From NCBI GenBank assembly GCA_036245525.1, contig BTPG01000003.1, forward strand, positions 159,683,383 through 159,747,382: a stretch of 64,000 nucleotides of DNA, given 5' to 3'. The notes beneath the pieces are model-generated. The model worked only from the letters and a program-made list of their open reading frames with translations, did not search any database and was not told where the DNA came from. The stretch is from Semisulcospira habei (lineage: Eukaryota > Mollusca > Gastropoda > Semisulcospiridae). A program made the translations under genes and the position numbers. Shown here in pieces: positions 1 through 15,364 of this stretch (position 1 is its first letter; each line of letters starts with the position of its first letter).

Positions 1-52
1 ACCCCCAACCGGTCTGCCCTCAACACTCGACTTTCCAGTCCTTCCTTCAAAC

Positions 53-436
53 ACCCCCAACCGGGTCTGCCCTGGGGGACTTGGGTGGGGTTGGCTACTT
101 TTTAGTTCCCAGGGGCACCCTGGTCAGCCCCACAGGGTGGGTTTTTCTTTATATTCCGGGGGCATGTGTTTCTGTCTACCCTTGGTCCATTCACCTGCAT
201 TTTCTTTTTTTAAACTCTCCCTACTGTCTGCGCTGCCTATGGCTCTTGATATTGGATGTGTGTTGCTAAATGGTCTTAGTTTTATTTAGGCCCCATGTCG
301 TAGGTTTTATTTAACGTATTGGACCGGCTGGCGACATACATTCAATATTCTGTTTAGTTTTTGTCACTAGCAATGCAGGCACGTCCTGAGAAAGTCTTGT
401 TGCTGTCGGGACGTTAAGCAATGTACAATCAATCAA
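53..436 (+). mobile_element. SINE-like retroposon, family A copy 1
   Basis: A 384-bp insertion flanked by a perfect 13-bp direct repeat (ccttccttcaaac at 40-52 and 437-449). It begins with a C/G-rich head (gggtctgccctggggg) and ends in a short ATCA-type tail (gtacaatcaatcaa). Two more copies lie at 20100-20490 (+) and 24804-25169 (-), all starting within a few bases of the same point, which fits a full-length short element rather than random LINE 5' truncation. I see no clear tRNA-like A and B boxes. A 62-codon open frame inside it is a by-product. The first 20 bases of the window resemble the head of another copy. It could be the conserved 3' end of a LINE instead. Confidence 0.8.
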
Positions 437-449
437 CCTTCCTTCAAAC

Positions 450-965
450 GGACAGCATTCACACAGATAATACTTTACTATTACATCCGAAAATGGCCCA
501 TCCAAGCCTGCATTCTTTTAACTGCACTAAACGACTGACTGTAGCAGACGACGCATGTAACGACGCTGACTCTGTGACGTCATTTGCATTCAATCAATTT
601 GTGCATACAATCCAAAAGGAGATGCGGCATTGATAACATCGACAAACCTACAAAATAAAGCAACAGGTTGAACCAAAAGGTCGGGCAGGACAAAAGACAA
701 CAGCAGCCTCACCCAAAGTCTATACGTCCTCTCTTACAATGCGCACTCATACAATCACTTCACTTCATAGCAACCGGCGCACGAGAATACATATGAAATT
801 TGTCACTAGACATGACCTCCGACAACATCACCCCGGAAGCATAACACACTTTTATTTTTTTTTTATTTTTTTTTTTTACAAAACAACTACACCCTCAAAT
901 AACAAACTTCATTTTGCAGCAACATAAACAATTTCCTCCCTCACACAAATACAATACCACCCCAT
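450..965. other. Intergenic, no feature seen
   Basis: AT-rich unique-looking sequence with short poly-T runs near 850-880. Open frames are short and without recognisable motifs. Confidence 0.5.
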
Positions 966-1014
966 CCCCCCCCCCCCCGCCCCCCCCCCCCCCCACCCCC
1001 CCCCCCCCGCCCCA
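966..1014. repeat. Interrupted poly-C tract
   Basis: About 48 bases of C broken only by single G or A residues. Length is likely unreliable because of polymerase or sequencing slippage. Confidence 0.9.
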
Positions 1015-1390
1015 CTACCTTTCGTATCTCTCCGTTTCACTTCGGCTCACCGACGCAGTCAACCACCAATCAGGTATTAAGTTATTTATAGCTGAGAAGG
1101 GTGATGTCACACATACTCGTCCATTTTACCGGTTTGTGCAAACACACACACACTGCTGGGCAAGTTCAAACACACTACCACAGTGTATTTTAAGCACAAA
1201 AGTGTGTGTAATAACCTCAAAGTGGGAAAAACTGATTTTTTTTTTTTATCTTTTATAACTTCTTAAAGCATGACAATGCAGAAACAACCCTCAGAAAAAA
1301 TGTGTGTCTGACTTGGTCACCCAGAATTTTACACACACCCATTGTCCATAATGATGGTAAAGACAGTCACCCATTTGAGCTATTTCGTGT

Positions 1391-1394
<4 letters not shown>
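1015..1394. other. Intergenic, no feature seen
   Basis: No gene, RNA or repeat recognised apart from short CA runs. Confidence 0.5.
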
Positions 1395-1452
<58 letters not shown>

Positions 1453-1664
1453 TACAGATTTCATTCTGTAAATGACAATATGCACATAACTTTATCTGTA
1501 GTACGCACACACAAACACACGCACGCACGCGCGCGCGCGAGCATGGGTAAGCACACACAAATACACGAGCACACACACATGCAAACAACCTTGCACACAA
1601 ACCGTATGCATGAGTACACAAACATGCATGAGAACACACACATGTTTGAATGCACACACAGACA

Positions 1665-1727
<63 letters not shown>

Positions 1728-1752
1728 ACACCACACCACACACCACACACAC
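1395..1752. repeat. Compound (CA)n microsatellite
   Basis: Two long CA arrays (1395-1450 and about 1661-1752) joined by degenerate CA/GC-rich sequence with GCGCGC around 1528-1540. Long His/Thr and Cys/Val open frames over it are artefacts of the dinucleotide repeat. Confidence 0.9.
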
Positions 1753-2276
1753 AACATGCTTCAGTTTCTTGCAATGTTTTAAACAGTCAATCAATGTTTC
1801 TCTGATTTATTGACCAAAGAAGGAAATCAAAACACTGATCTCAACAGCCACTGTAAATCACATCCCTTCCTCTGCACCGGGTGAAAAAAAGTGATTTTCA
1901 AACCGTGCATGACTTTCACAGCATTCTAGTGATGACATAATGCCATTCTGTAAACAAGTATAGTTCTACCCTACTTTAATTGTGTGTGTGTCTAACCCTC
2001 CCCTATAATACAGACAGGTACAAAGCAGTAGTATTTTCATACTAACTTTAAATCCTTATCAGTCCCAGAAATTGTTTGTATCGTTGATCACTCTTTATGT
2101 GATATAAGCGAAACCCGTAGAGTAATCTCTGGAGACACACTATTTCATCATTCTGCAGCATGTGGCAATACCAAACAATTTTTAAGCAGATAGACTACAA
2201 CAGCCACTGGAGAGACACTGTCGCAGTTCTAAGTACTGTCTGTGGCATCCAGTCCCAAACGTATTAAATTCTGCTC

Positions 2277-2277
<1 letters not shown>
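1753..2277. other. Intergenic, no feature seen
   Basis: Unique-looking AT-rich sequence without coding support. Confidence 0.5.

Positions 2278-2346
<69 letters not shown>
2278..2346. repeat. (TAA)n microsatellite
   Basis: About 23 uninterrupted TAA units. Confidence 0.95.
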
Positions 2347-5487
<3,141 letters not shown>

Positions 5488-5502
5488 GCACACACACACA
5501 CG

Positions 5503-5540
<38 letters not shown>

Positions 5541-5566
5541 TACACACACACACACACGCACACACA

Positions 5567-5597
<31 letters not shown>

Positions 5598-5669
5598 CAC
5601 GGCACACACACACACGGCACTCACACACACACACACACACACACACGCGCGACATGACACACACACACA

Positions 5670-5722
<53 letters not shown>
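5488..5722. repeat. Compound (CA)n microsatellite
   Basis: CA array with scattered CGG, GCGC and TA interruptions. Long open frames in several phases are repeat artefacts. Confidence 0.92.
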
Positions 5723-6776
<1,054 letters not shown>

Positions 6777-6869
<93 letters not shown>

Positions 6870-6880
6870 CCCCCCCCCCT
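6777..6880. repeat. (CT)n then poly-C
   Basis: About 45 CT units running into a 13-base C run. Confidence 0.93.
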
Positions 6881-7200
6881 CTCTTTGCGCCATCTTGCTT
6901 ACTGTGATGTGCGCATCGCGTGTAAGTTTCTCTGCATTCAATTGGATACTGTGCTGGCAAAGTTTATTCTGCAATTATGATTCTTGGCAGACTGTTTGTG
7001 CTTAGTGAATTCTCTGCTATGGTGTAGTTTGAGGATTGTGAACTTCATATTTCACACTCATTTTCTGAAATTAAGTTACTGCACTGCGCTTGTCGAGAGA
7101 CCAGCTTGCCAGCCGGCCTGGTAGCCGGGAGTCTTGTTACATCCGCGCGTTGGCACCATGCAGCTGTGACCCAGTTTTTTCTGCTCGCCGGAACAAACTA
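6881..7200. other. Intergenic, left flank of ISL2EU element
   Basis: No feature recognised. The flank ends in aaacta before the terminal repeat; I cannot identify a convincing target-site duplication with the right flank. Confidence 0.5.
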
Positions 7201-7283
7201 ATGAGCGCTTCTGGCGAGGTTATGCCCCTTTCTTCTTTCCGCTAGGTGGAGTCCTTTTAACAGGCGCTTGTTTCACTTCCGCC
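7201..7283. repeat. Left terminal inverted repeat
   Basis: The outer 15 bases pair with 15281-15295, and the block around 7255-7283 (ttttaacaggcgcttg) pairs with 15210-15235 (gcctgttaag region). The segment between is less conserved. Confidence 0.8.
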
Positions 7284-7352
7284 TTGTTGCTAGAGTGTAA
7301 ACATAGCGAATCCTGAAGCTGTATTTCCCTTTCAACTACATCAATTATCAAA

Positions 7353-10300
7353 ATGCCGAACCGATGCGTAGTGTACAAGTGCAACAGTGCGTTAGGTTTT
7401 AAATTCCCGAGTGACAAAGAGGTCAGGAAGCGATGGATTATTGCTGTTCGACGCGACAACTGGGCCCCAACATCGACGAGTGTGGTGTGCCCGAAACATT
7501 TTCTGCCAACAGACTACAAAGACGGGCCCACGGCTTCTGGTACGTAACAGTTGTTTTGGAACTGTGAGTCCTTTTTTATTTGCATGCAGGGCTTCTTAAG
7601 CAGGTTGCCAAATGCTACCTGATTTTCTGTTTGGCTACCAGATTGTGCAGGTGAAGTAGCCAAATTGGCCAGTATATTTTCCAGCCACAGAAACTAAAGC
7701 TAGTAATGCCTAAAGGTAAAGGGGACCAGATATTCTCTAGGATGTCTATGCAGCCATTTTTGCAGCCCATCATAGATGATCAATGCTAAGAAATAGACAC
7801 TTACGTGCAATGTTTTTGAATAATCTATAAGTATAACATAACTTCAAGATTTAAGTTTGTAAGTAAAAAAAATCCTCACATGACACATTTTCTTCCTTTT
7901 CCAACTATCTGGCGCATTTTCCCCTCAAATTTGCTTTTGATTCGTAAACCATGTTTGGTTGGGCGAGTCAACTTTTTCGCTGTTTAATCAGAAAAAATGT
8001 CTTTCAGAAGCCCTGCACATACCTGCATGTCTGCTCATAAAAGTTAATATCTGATGTATGACATATATCTGATTACAGTGTCTGTGTGTGTGTGGAGCGT
8101 GTTTGAAGACAAAGTAGGTAAATGCCTCACGTATATGTTGCATTGCTTAAACTTTTGGTGATTTCAATAATTATTACCACTCTAAAAACGTATGAACTAT
8201 TCATTCATGGGAAAAAAATGAAAAAATAAGAATAGGAAGAACGCTTACATTTGTTGTGCGTGCAAAACATTTGCATAAGTGAAGCTTTACATTATATTAT
8301 TAAATTTAAACAATGAAGACTACTGTCTTCTTTTATTTCATTTATTTATTTATTTTTATTATTATTATTTTTTTATGTGTGCAGGTGGACTAGCGAGGCA
8401 AAGGAAACGACTGAAGCCAAACGCTGTACCTAGTGTCTTTTACTGGGTTAAACCTCTAAGTCTGCCAGCAGAAAATCGGAAATCCAGGGCAGAGAAACGA
8501 CCAGCACGTCTGAGAGAAACAGAGACCAAAAAGAGAAAAGTCCACACGGATTTTGGGGTGAGGCCAAATGAACATAATAATACATAATTCTATAAATGAG
8601 ATTAACCAACGTACAGTGCATCAGACCTCGAAATAATTGATCTTCTGGTATTGGTAAACTGTAACTAAGGAAAATAAAACCAGGATGTTTATGCTTATTA
8701 GGTCTGCAGTATTGCCAGTGCTTTACATGTAAGTTGAATATTAACTTCTTTCTTAAAGGGAGAAGAGATGCTGCTTCAAGAAATCACTGGCGTGGATACC
8801 TTTCTTGGGGCTGAACTGGAAGTGGAAGCTGACATTGGTCATCATGATTGCAACTTTGAGGGGACTGGTGACAGTGCACGTGCAGTCAGTGAGGTATGCT
8901 ATTTGCCCTTCAGTGTTTCAGCTAAAAGATACGCCATGGCCAAGGTAAGGAGTGTTGAGTTTCAGTTGCATACCAATAAGAGGGTACCGTTAGGCACCCA
9001 AAACTATTTCATAACACTTTTTCCCCAACCACGTACAAAATTCTTGAAAAAAAAGTGGGGTATAAATTAGAATGGTTTTTAACTGCCAAAATTTTGGTTT
9101 TCTTGAAAATTATATAACTGAATTAATCAAGGAAAAACTTGGTATAAAACTGGGAAATAACGGATTTTAACGGTTTTATTTACCTGCTCAGCGCTGAAAA
9201 TTTAATACATTCAATGGACCTGAATTCCAAATAATGTGCCAAATTTTATCTTAATCGACCCAGTGGTTGTCGAGAACAAAGCCGATAAACGTGGACAGAC
9301 TCGAGTCACGAGTCGCTCAAATAAAGTCTGCAGTATCTCTCATGTTCTAAACATAGAAAGAAAATGTCTCCTGTAAATCTAAACTCAAATAAAGTCTGCA
9401 GTATCTCTTGTGTTCTAAACATAGAAGGAAAATGTCTCCTGTAAATCTATTTCTATGAACACAAACATTTTCTCTGTTCTTTCTGTTATTTCTATGGGGA
9501 AAAAACAAAAACACAAAAAACAGCATTATTTTCTTTTAAATTTAGAAATGAACAACTATTTTTTATGAAAGGAATTATTTGCACACTTGTTATCCTGTTT
9601 GTTTCAGGTGGATGCTGAGTTAGCTGAAGTTGCCAACAAGGACACACAGACCGAAAACATCACTGTGGCTACAGAAACACAGACACTGATAACAGGGAAA
9701 CTGCATCCACCGTACCTGTCTGTGGAAAACCTCGAACACAACTCTGAGCTTCTACATTATTATACTGGACTCGTCTCCTACGCGAGGTTTCATGCGGTGT
9801 TTAAGACTCTTGGTCCAGCAGTACACCATCTCACATACTGGAGAACAAGGACGGTGTCGACTATTTCACCTATTAACCAATTTCTGCTCATGTTGGGAAA
9901 ATTGAGACAGGATATCGATTACCTTCCTTTATCAAGCATGTGTGGAGTGTCTAAATACACTGCAGAAAATGTGTACATAACATGGATTAACTTTTGTTCT
10001 AGGCAGTGGGGAGAAATAGACACTTGGGTGCCCAAAGAACTTGTGAGTTATTTTGCACCTAGTGACTTCAAGCAGAAATTTCCTAGCACACGCGTCATAC
10101 TGGATGGAACCGAGGTCCCCATTAAAAAGCCATCTAATCCTGCAACACAGCGTGCCACCTTCAGCTCATACAAGAACAAGAACACTGTGAAAGCAATCAT
10201 TGGATCAACTCCAGGCGGGCTGGTGTCGTATGTGTCTCAAGTGTATGGGGGATCTGTTTCAGACAGACAGATTATTGAGAGAAGCAATATCCCACTTTGG

Positions 10301-10612
10301 TGTGATCCAGGTGATTCTGTGATGGCAGACAAAGGATTTAATGTGCAAGACTTGTTTGCACCTAAGGATGTACAGGTTAACATTCCAGCTTTTTTCTCAA
10401 AGAAAAACAGATTGACCGAAAAGCAAGTTCTCAGTGACAGAAAAGTGTCCAGCAAGCGAGTACATATTGAGCGCATAATCGGCATGGGCAAGACTTACAA
10501 AGTATTGACTGGTGTGCTTGATGCAACAGAAACAAAGCTTGCTCACCACATTATTGCTGTGTGTTACGCTCTGTGCAACTTCCGAAACAATATTGTGTCT
10601 AGAGATGCGTGA
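7353..10612 (+). CDS. ISL2EU transposase (THAP + DDE)
   Basis: Four exons with GT/AG borders and compatible phases: 7353-7539, 8385-8557, 8759-8893 and 9608-10612, giving 499 residues. The N-terminus is a THAP zinc finger: C5 and C10 of MPNRCVVYKCN, FKFPSD, W28, then CPKHF, closing with the AVPSVF motif that is completed only by joining exons 1 and 2. The catalytic core is of the DDE_4 type, with Asp331 (LDGTEV), Asp406 (MADKGF) and Glu453 (HIERIIG). The enzyme would bind the terminal repeats through THAP and cut and paste the element in the nucleus. No stop or frameshift interrupts the model. AATAAA follows at 10858. The start is the first ATG of the THAP fold. Weak point: splice sites were called by eye. 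Confidence 0.9.
9316..9451. repeat. Two tandem 68-bp units in transposase intron 3
   Basis: Units 9316-9383 and 9384-9451 differ at only a few positions (ctcaaataaagtctgcag starts each). It lies wholly within the intron. Confidence 0.85.
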
Positions 10613-10857
10613 TTTTGATTACTAATACTACATACCCCTATCTGCTAATATTATACTATTATATTATGCCTAGGTTCCATCCAGTATGACGCATGAGCAA
10701 GGTTTTGTTTGGAATTTATCTGCTTGAGGTACCGAGGCGACACCAGACCAAAAAACAACATATCAGCTGTTTTTTTTTAAAAAACTTATAGGATCTAGGA
10801 TGTCGACAAACTTGTAAACAAATGACATAGGTCCAAGATACATAATTATTATATGAT

Positions 10858-10863
10858 AATAAA
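10858..10863 (+). terminator. Polyadenylation signal for transposase
   Basis: AATAAA about 245 bases after the transposase stop codon and before the tandem duplication. It is a canonical hexamer; its use is inferred. Confidence 0.5.
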
Positions 10864-10909
10864 AATTATGAAAGAAAGAGTGTTAGAGGTGAAATGTAAG
10901 TGTACGCTA

Positions 10910-13051
10910 TGTTTTTTTTATTGATTCATTTTAATTTTATTTTATAAATTCTTTTTATTGATTTAATTATTTAGTTTTGTATGATTTTGTCTAATATCAC
11001 TGTGGTAAATACAATAATATTCTCAAGAGAAAGAACAACAATGTACTAGAATCATGCCAAATTTTGACGCCCTGGGCATCTTTGGGACTTTATTTGCAAG
11101 GTACATCATCATCAAGTTATGTCATAATCACCAAGTATATTATATATAACACAAGAACTTATAACGCGCACATATCTCAACTCAAGGCACACTCAAACAC
11201 ATTCATTCTTATTCAAGCACACTAATATACACTTATGCATAAATTATATCAAGATGACAAGGCAACGACACAACGGATATACTTGATACTAGTTATTTCT
11301 ATATACTATTCCTTAGTGCCTAGTCACATAGCTATTGTACCGCTGGCATAGCATCTGATTTAATTTGGTATTTTACTTTTGCTATGTTATTTTTAGTACT
11401 TTGCATTTAACTTGATGTGGGCTGACCTGTTAGGGAGACCCCGGTCAGAGTGACTACCCATTTGTTAGTCATTTGCGTGCTCGCCTTACCAGGTCTGACT
11501 GCATAGCGCACTTACGTATTGGTGCTCTGCTTTATTCTTTGACTTGTGCTTTGCATGACTTTGTAGTTAGTATTGTGACTTATATTTTTCATTTTATTTG
11601 CTATCATGTCTATTACTACACATTCTATATGTTACACGACCATCACTTTGATTTTGTCAGTCTTTAAAATCAAAGTGTTGTACGTTCACTGCATGTTGAT
11701 ATATGCCTTAGTTTAGTTATGTGCCTTGTTTATTGTATTCTTGGCACCATTACTGATTACCTGTTTGTTTATTCTACAGGTACTGCTTTCTGCTTTCTGG
11801 TTTCTACTTTCTAGTTTTGTTAGAAATAAAAGTTTAGCTCAACATGAACGAGTCTCAGTCTCACTAAGTCCAACCACCACCATCTAATCTTAATTTTCCG
11901 ACTCCTCCTACCTCACCCCATCACATATGTTTAAACCAAGGGCTTACTGTTCAATTACCTGCTTTCCTCCTAATCAGGCTATACTACTACAAATGGAATC
12001 TCTCACTCTAATAAACATCATTTTTATGAACACAAAGCGTGATGACAACTTTGCTGTTTTTTTTATTGATTCATTTTAATTTTATTTTATAAATTCTTTT
12101 TATTGATTTAATTATTTAGTTTTGTATGATTTTGTCTAATATCACTGTGGTAAATACAATAATATTCTCAAGAGAAAGAACAACAATGTACTAGAATCAT
12201 GCCAAATTTTGACGCCCTGGGCATCTTTGGGACTTTATTTGCAAGGTACATCATCATCAAGTTATGTCATAATCACCAAGTATATTATATATAACACAAG
12301 AACTTATAACGCGCACATATCTCAACTCAAGGCACACTCAAACACATTCATTCTTATTCAAGCACACTAATATACACTTATGCATAAATTATATCAAGAT
12401 GACAAGGCAACGACACAACGGATATACTTGATACTAGTTATTTCTATATACTATTCCTTAGTGCCTAGTCACATAGCTATTGTACCGCTGGCATAGCATC
12501 TGATTTAATTTGGTATTTTACTTTTGCTATGTTATTTTTAGTACTTTGCATTTAACTTGTAGTTAGTATTGTGACTTATATTTTTCATTTTATTTGCTAT
12601 CATGTCTATTACTACACATTCTATATGTTACACGACCATCACTTTGATTTTGTCAGTCTTTAAAATCAAAGTGTTGTACGTTCACTGCATGTTGATATAT
12701 GCCTTAGTTTAGTTATGTGCCTTGTTTATTGTATTCTTGGCACCATTACTGATTACCTGTTTGTTTATTCTACAGGTACTGCTTTCTGCTTTCTGGTTTC
12801 TACTTTCTAGTTTTGTTAGAAATAAAAGTTTAGCTCAACATGAACGAGTCTCAGTCTCACTAAGTCCAACCACCACCATCTAATCTTAATTTTCCGACTC
12901 CTCCTACCTCACCCCATCACATATGTTTAAACCAAGGGCTTACTGTTCAATTACCTGCTTTCCTCCTAATCAGGCTATACTACTACAAATGGAATCTCTC
13001 ACTCTAATAAACATCATTTTTATGAACACAAAGCGTGATGACAACTTTGCT
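10910..13051. repeat. Near-identical tandem duplication inside ISL2EU
   Basis: Copy 1 is 10910-12054 (1145 bp) and copy 2 is 12055-13051 (997 bp). They are almost base-for-base identical, except that copy 2 lacks about 148 bp present at roughly 11416-11563 of copy 1. The deletion junction shows short cttg/tttg microhomology. No gene is supported inside. Each copy contains an aaataaaag polyadenylation-like motif followed by tagctcaacatg (near 11825 and 12820). Confidence 0.92.
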
Positions 13052-13308
13052 CAGACAGAAACATGACACTACAGTGATATTCGCTCACGTGGTGGGAAGG
13101 GTGGAAAAGTAGGTACTGAGAATCACAATATTAAATCGGATTCAAAAACGCCACAAAAAATATTACACACCAAGAGCAGGTTCAAACTCATGTTAATTTA
13201 CAAGGACATGTGCACATAAAAGCAATGAATAACTAACTAACTAACTTTGTGAGTTTGAGGAACCATACCGTGATACACATACAATGGAAGAAATAATATT
13301 GTTGTTTC

Positions 13309-15122
13309 TCAGGGTTGGGGGCAAAAATGTTCCCCGTAGTTTTTGAAGCAGAATTTCTCCAGCAATGCATCCTTGTGGAAGTTGTCATGAAAACCTTGCA
13401 AATTGTCAACCATGGTTTTGATGAATTCTTCATCCCTGAGTACTTTAATTATTTGAAAGTCTTTTTGAGTGAACACACAAAAATCCACTCTCTTTACCTC
13501 TGGCCCTAAACAATACATTTGTCCTTGAACCTGAAAAAAGTAGCTGTTGTTTCTCTTGAGTTGAAGACTGCCGTCTTGGGACCTGTATAAGTAGGGCACA
13601 GTTTTAGGAGACACAGTCATGTGTCTGGATGTATAAGGACACTTCACTTCCAGCAGAGCTGTATCACTCACAATGCGATCAGGTGTACTTGCTAAGAAAG
13701 GGAGAGTCTCTGATACAAACAGTCCACATTTTTGAGTTGAGACTCCAGTTGTCTCTTCGTATCTCTGAACGGCAATATGTTCATATGTTATGCCGTAAGT
13801 TGTTGCCGCACAGCGGAATTCCCTTCCCTGCACTAATCTCTTGGCAAGTTTTGCTTTGTCTGCCTTTTCAGTGGACTTGCACACAGTGCCGAAGGCAGAT
13901 GAACAAATCCGCTTTTGGCGTTCCTCTTTCCATCGCTTTCTGCTGTCCCGTGTGTCTATTTCAATGCACTGTCTTTGAATGGGTGATATGGAAACCACTC
14001 CAAGTTTCTCTAAATAATCTTCATCCGGGCGGAGGGCACAGTAATCGTGGTCACAAAAAAGACCATATGGATTGGCAGGGGGGAAAACATGCATAATCGG
14101 CGATGATGAAAACAGTTGTTCATTCACAAGAGTGTTTCTAACAAAATCAACATATCCGACCCGTTTCTGCATGTGAGCGGGCCTTGGATCAAAATCCACA
14201 GTGTCCTTAATGTGAAGTTTCAGGTTTTGTACTTTAACTGGGGATCCCAGATGCCTCTTTGCTTGATGAAAAGTCTGCAGCTGCTGTGTACATGTCGCGA
14301 TAGTCTTAAATGTCTTGGTTCTTGTATACTCTGTTATGCCATAGAGAACACAATTAATGTGCTTGCAGTGAGCATGTGGGCCCATTCCAGCAGCACACTC
14401 ACACTGGCACTCTTTAACAACACTTTCACTTGACAACTGAATGTCAACTTTGTATGTCACTGTTGCCTTCATTTCTGCTCTAACCTCCGCCTTGAAAAAG
14501 GCACCTCGGTCAACTACAGACACTCGCACAAAATTGACATAGCTGTTTACGTAAAGGTTAATTGCCTTTTTGTCAAGCTGCTTCTCCATATTGGCCAGGT
14601 ACAGATCCACATCCTTCACAAAAAGTGCTGGAATAACCATGTCACTATGCAGATCTTTGTAGGTTGTTGGATCAGGAAGCATCATCTGAAATTCTGCCGG
14701 ACACTGACAATCATCTACAGCTCCAAAATTGGCATTTCGGTCATAGGCCTCCAATCTGAAATACAATTAAACACAAATTGGTAGACATTACCAGTTCCTG
14801 TTTAGCTGACTAGGATTTAGAGTAAAAGTTAAAATTTAAATTCATTTTAAAAGTCAAAACCAGCCGGTTCGTATGTCAATATGATGAGTGCATGATACTG
14901 AGGCATACAAGAAGATTTCAGTTTTGAAGACCACAAAATTTGAAGCAAAATTCATGTTTTTTCAATGTCACAGATTAGTTGAAACCAAAACCGAAAGTAT
15001 CACTATTTACGCTCTACATACCTCTCAACCAGCTCCATTTTCCGGCCACTTGTTCTAGCTTTCCTCCGTCGAAGCTCAGCTTTCAACTCTGGTATCGTCC
15101 TGCTACCGTATGGCCCATCCAT
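13309..15122 (-). CDS. ISL2EU second protein: SAP-SWIM-YqaJ nuclease
   Basis: Two exons on the minus strand, 15122-15022 and 14755-13309, about 515 residues. Exon 1 ends at a GT donor (gagag|gtatgt) and exon 2 starts after tatttcag, keeping phase. Residues about 10-40, created only by joining the exons, form a SAP-like DNA-binding helix pair (LKAELRRRK, MELVERLEAY). A SWIM-type zinc motif follows at about 150-166 (CECAAGMGPHAHCKH). The C-terminal half is a YqaJ/lambda-exonuclease-like domain: Glu359 (TYEHIAVQRYEE), Asp393 (TPDRI), Glu403 and Lys405 (LEVKCP), and a Gln-rich QVQGQ helix near 442. This is a PD-(D/E)XK nuclease fold. In this transposon family the protein accompanies the transposase; its exact role is not established. 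It converges with the transposase gene. Confidence 0.88.
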
Positions 15123-15209
15123 TTTCAACCTTCGTCAATAGTTTCAGCAAAGACAGCAAAACAGCGAAGACTTTTATCACGTAGACTTTTACACAGCCGA
15201 AGATACCGG

Positions 15210-15295
15210 AAATGAAATAAACGCCTGTTAAGTGGGCGCCACCTCGCGGCAAAAACACAAGAGTTGTCTCGCGTTATAACCCCAGAAGCGCTCAT
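15210..15295. repeat. Right terminal inverted repeat
   Basis: Inverse complement of 7201-7283 in two blocks: the terminal ccagaagcgctcat and the internal cgcctgttaa. It lies just upstream of the SAP-SWIM-YqaJ start codon at 15122, so it may also carry that gene's promoter. Confidence 0.8.
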
Positions 15296-15364
15296 TGTGT
15301 GCCGTATTAGCGCTGGGCCAAGCAGCCGTAATAAACATGTCGACACACCAAGCGTAAGCTGATT

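Larger units (their letters stand above)
7201..15295 (+). mobile_element. ISL2EU-type (PIF/Harbinger) DNA transposon
   Basis: An 8.1-kb element bounded by imperfect inverted repeats of about 85 bp (7201-7283 and 15210-15295). The termini read atgagcgcttctgg, and a second matched block (ttaacaggcg) lies further in. It encodes two convergent genes, a THAP-DDE transposase (+) and a SAP-SWIM-YqaJ protein (-). A transposase paired with a YqaJ-nuclease protein is the described hallmark of ISL2EU elements. Both spliced reading frames appear intact. The 2.2 kb between the genes is mostly a tandem duplication. The target-site duplication is not clear, so boundaries could be off by a few bases. Confidence 0.88.

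Noticed and set aside
81..269. 62-codon frame, also seen at 20076-20294
   Set aside because: It lies within the family A retroposon and recurs only because the element recurs; no domain.
1291..1813. Several overlapping open frames rich in Cys-Val or Thr-His
   Set aside because: They are translations of CA/TG microsatellites, open in many phases on both strands.
11473..11667. 64-codon frame in the tandem duplication
   Set aside because: Copy 2 lacks most of it through the 148-bp deletion; no motif.
7201..15295. Treating the THAP and YqaJ genes as host genes
   Set aside because: Terminal inverted repeats enclose both, the DDE triad is present, and the pairing is the known ISL2EU gene set.
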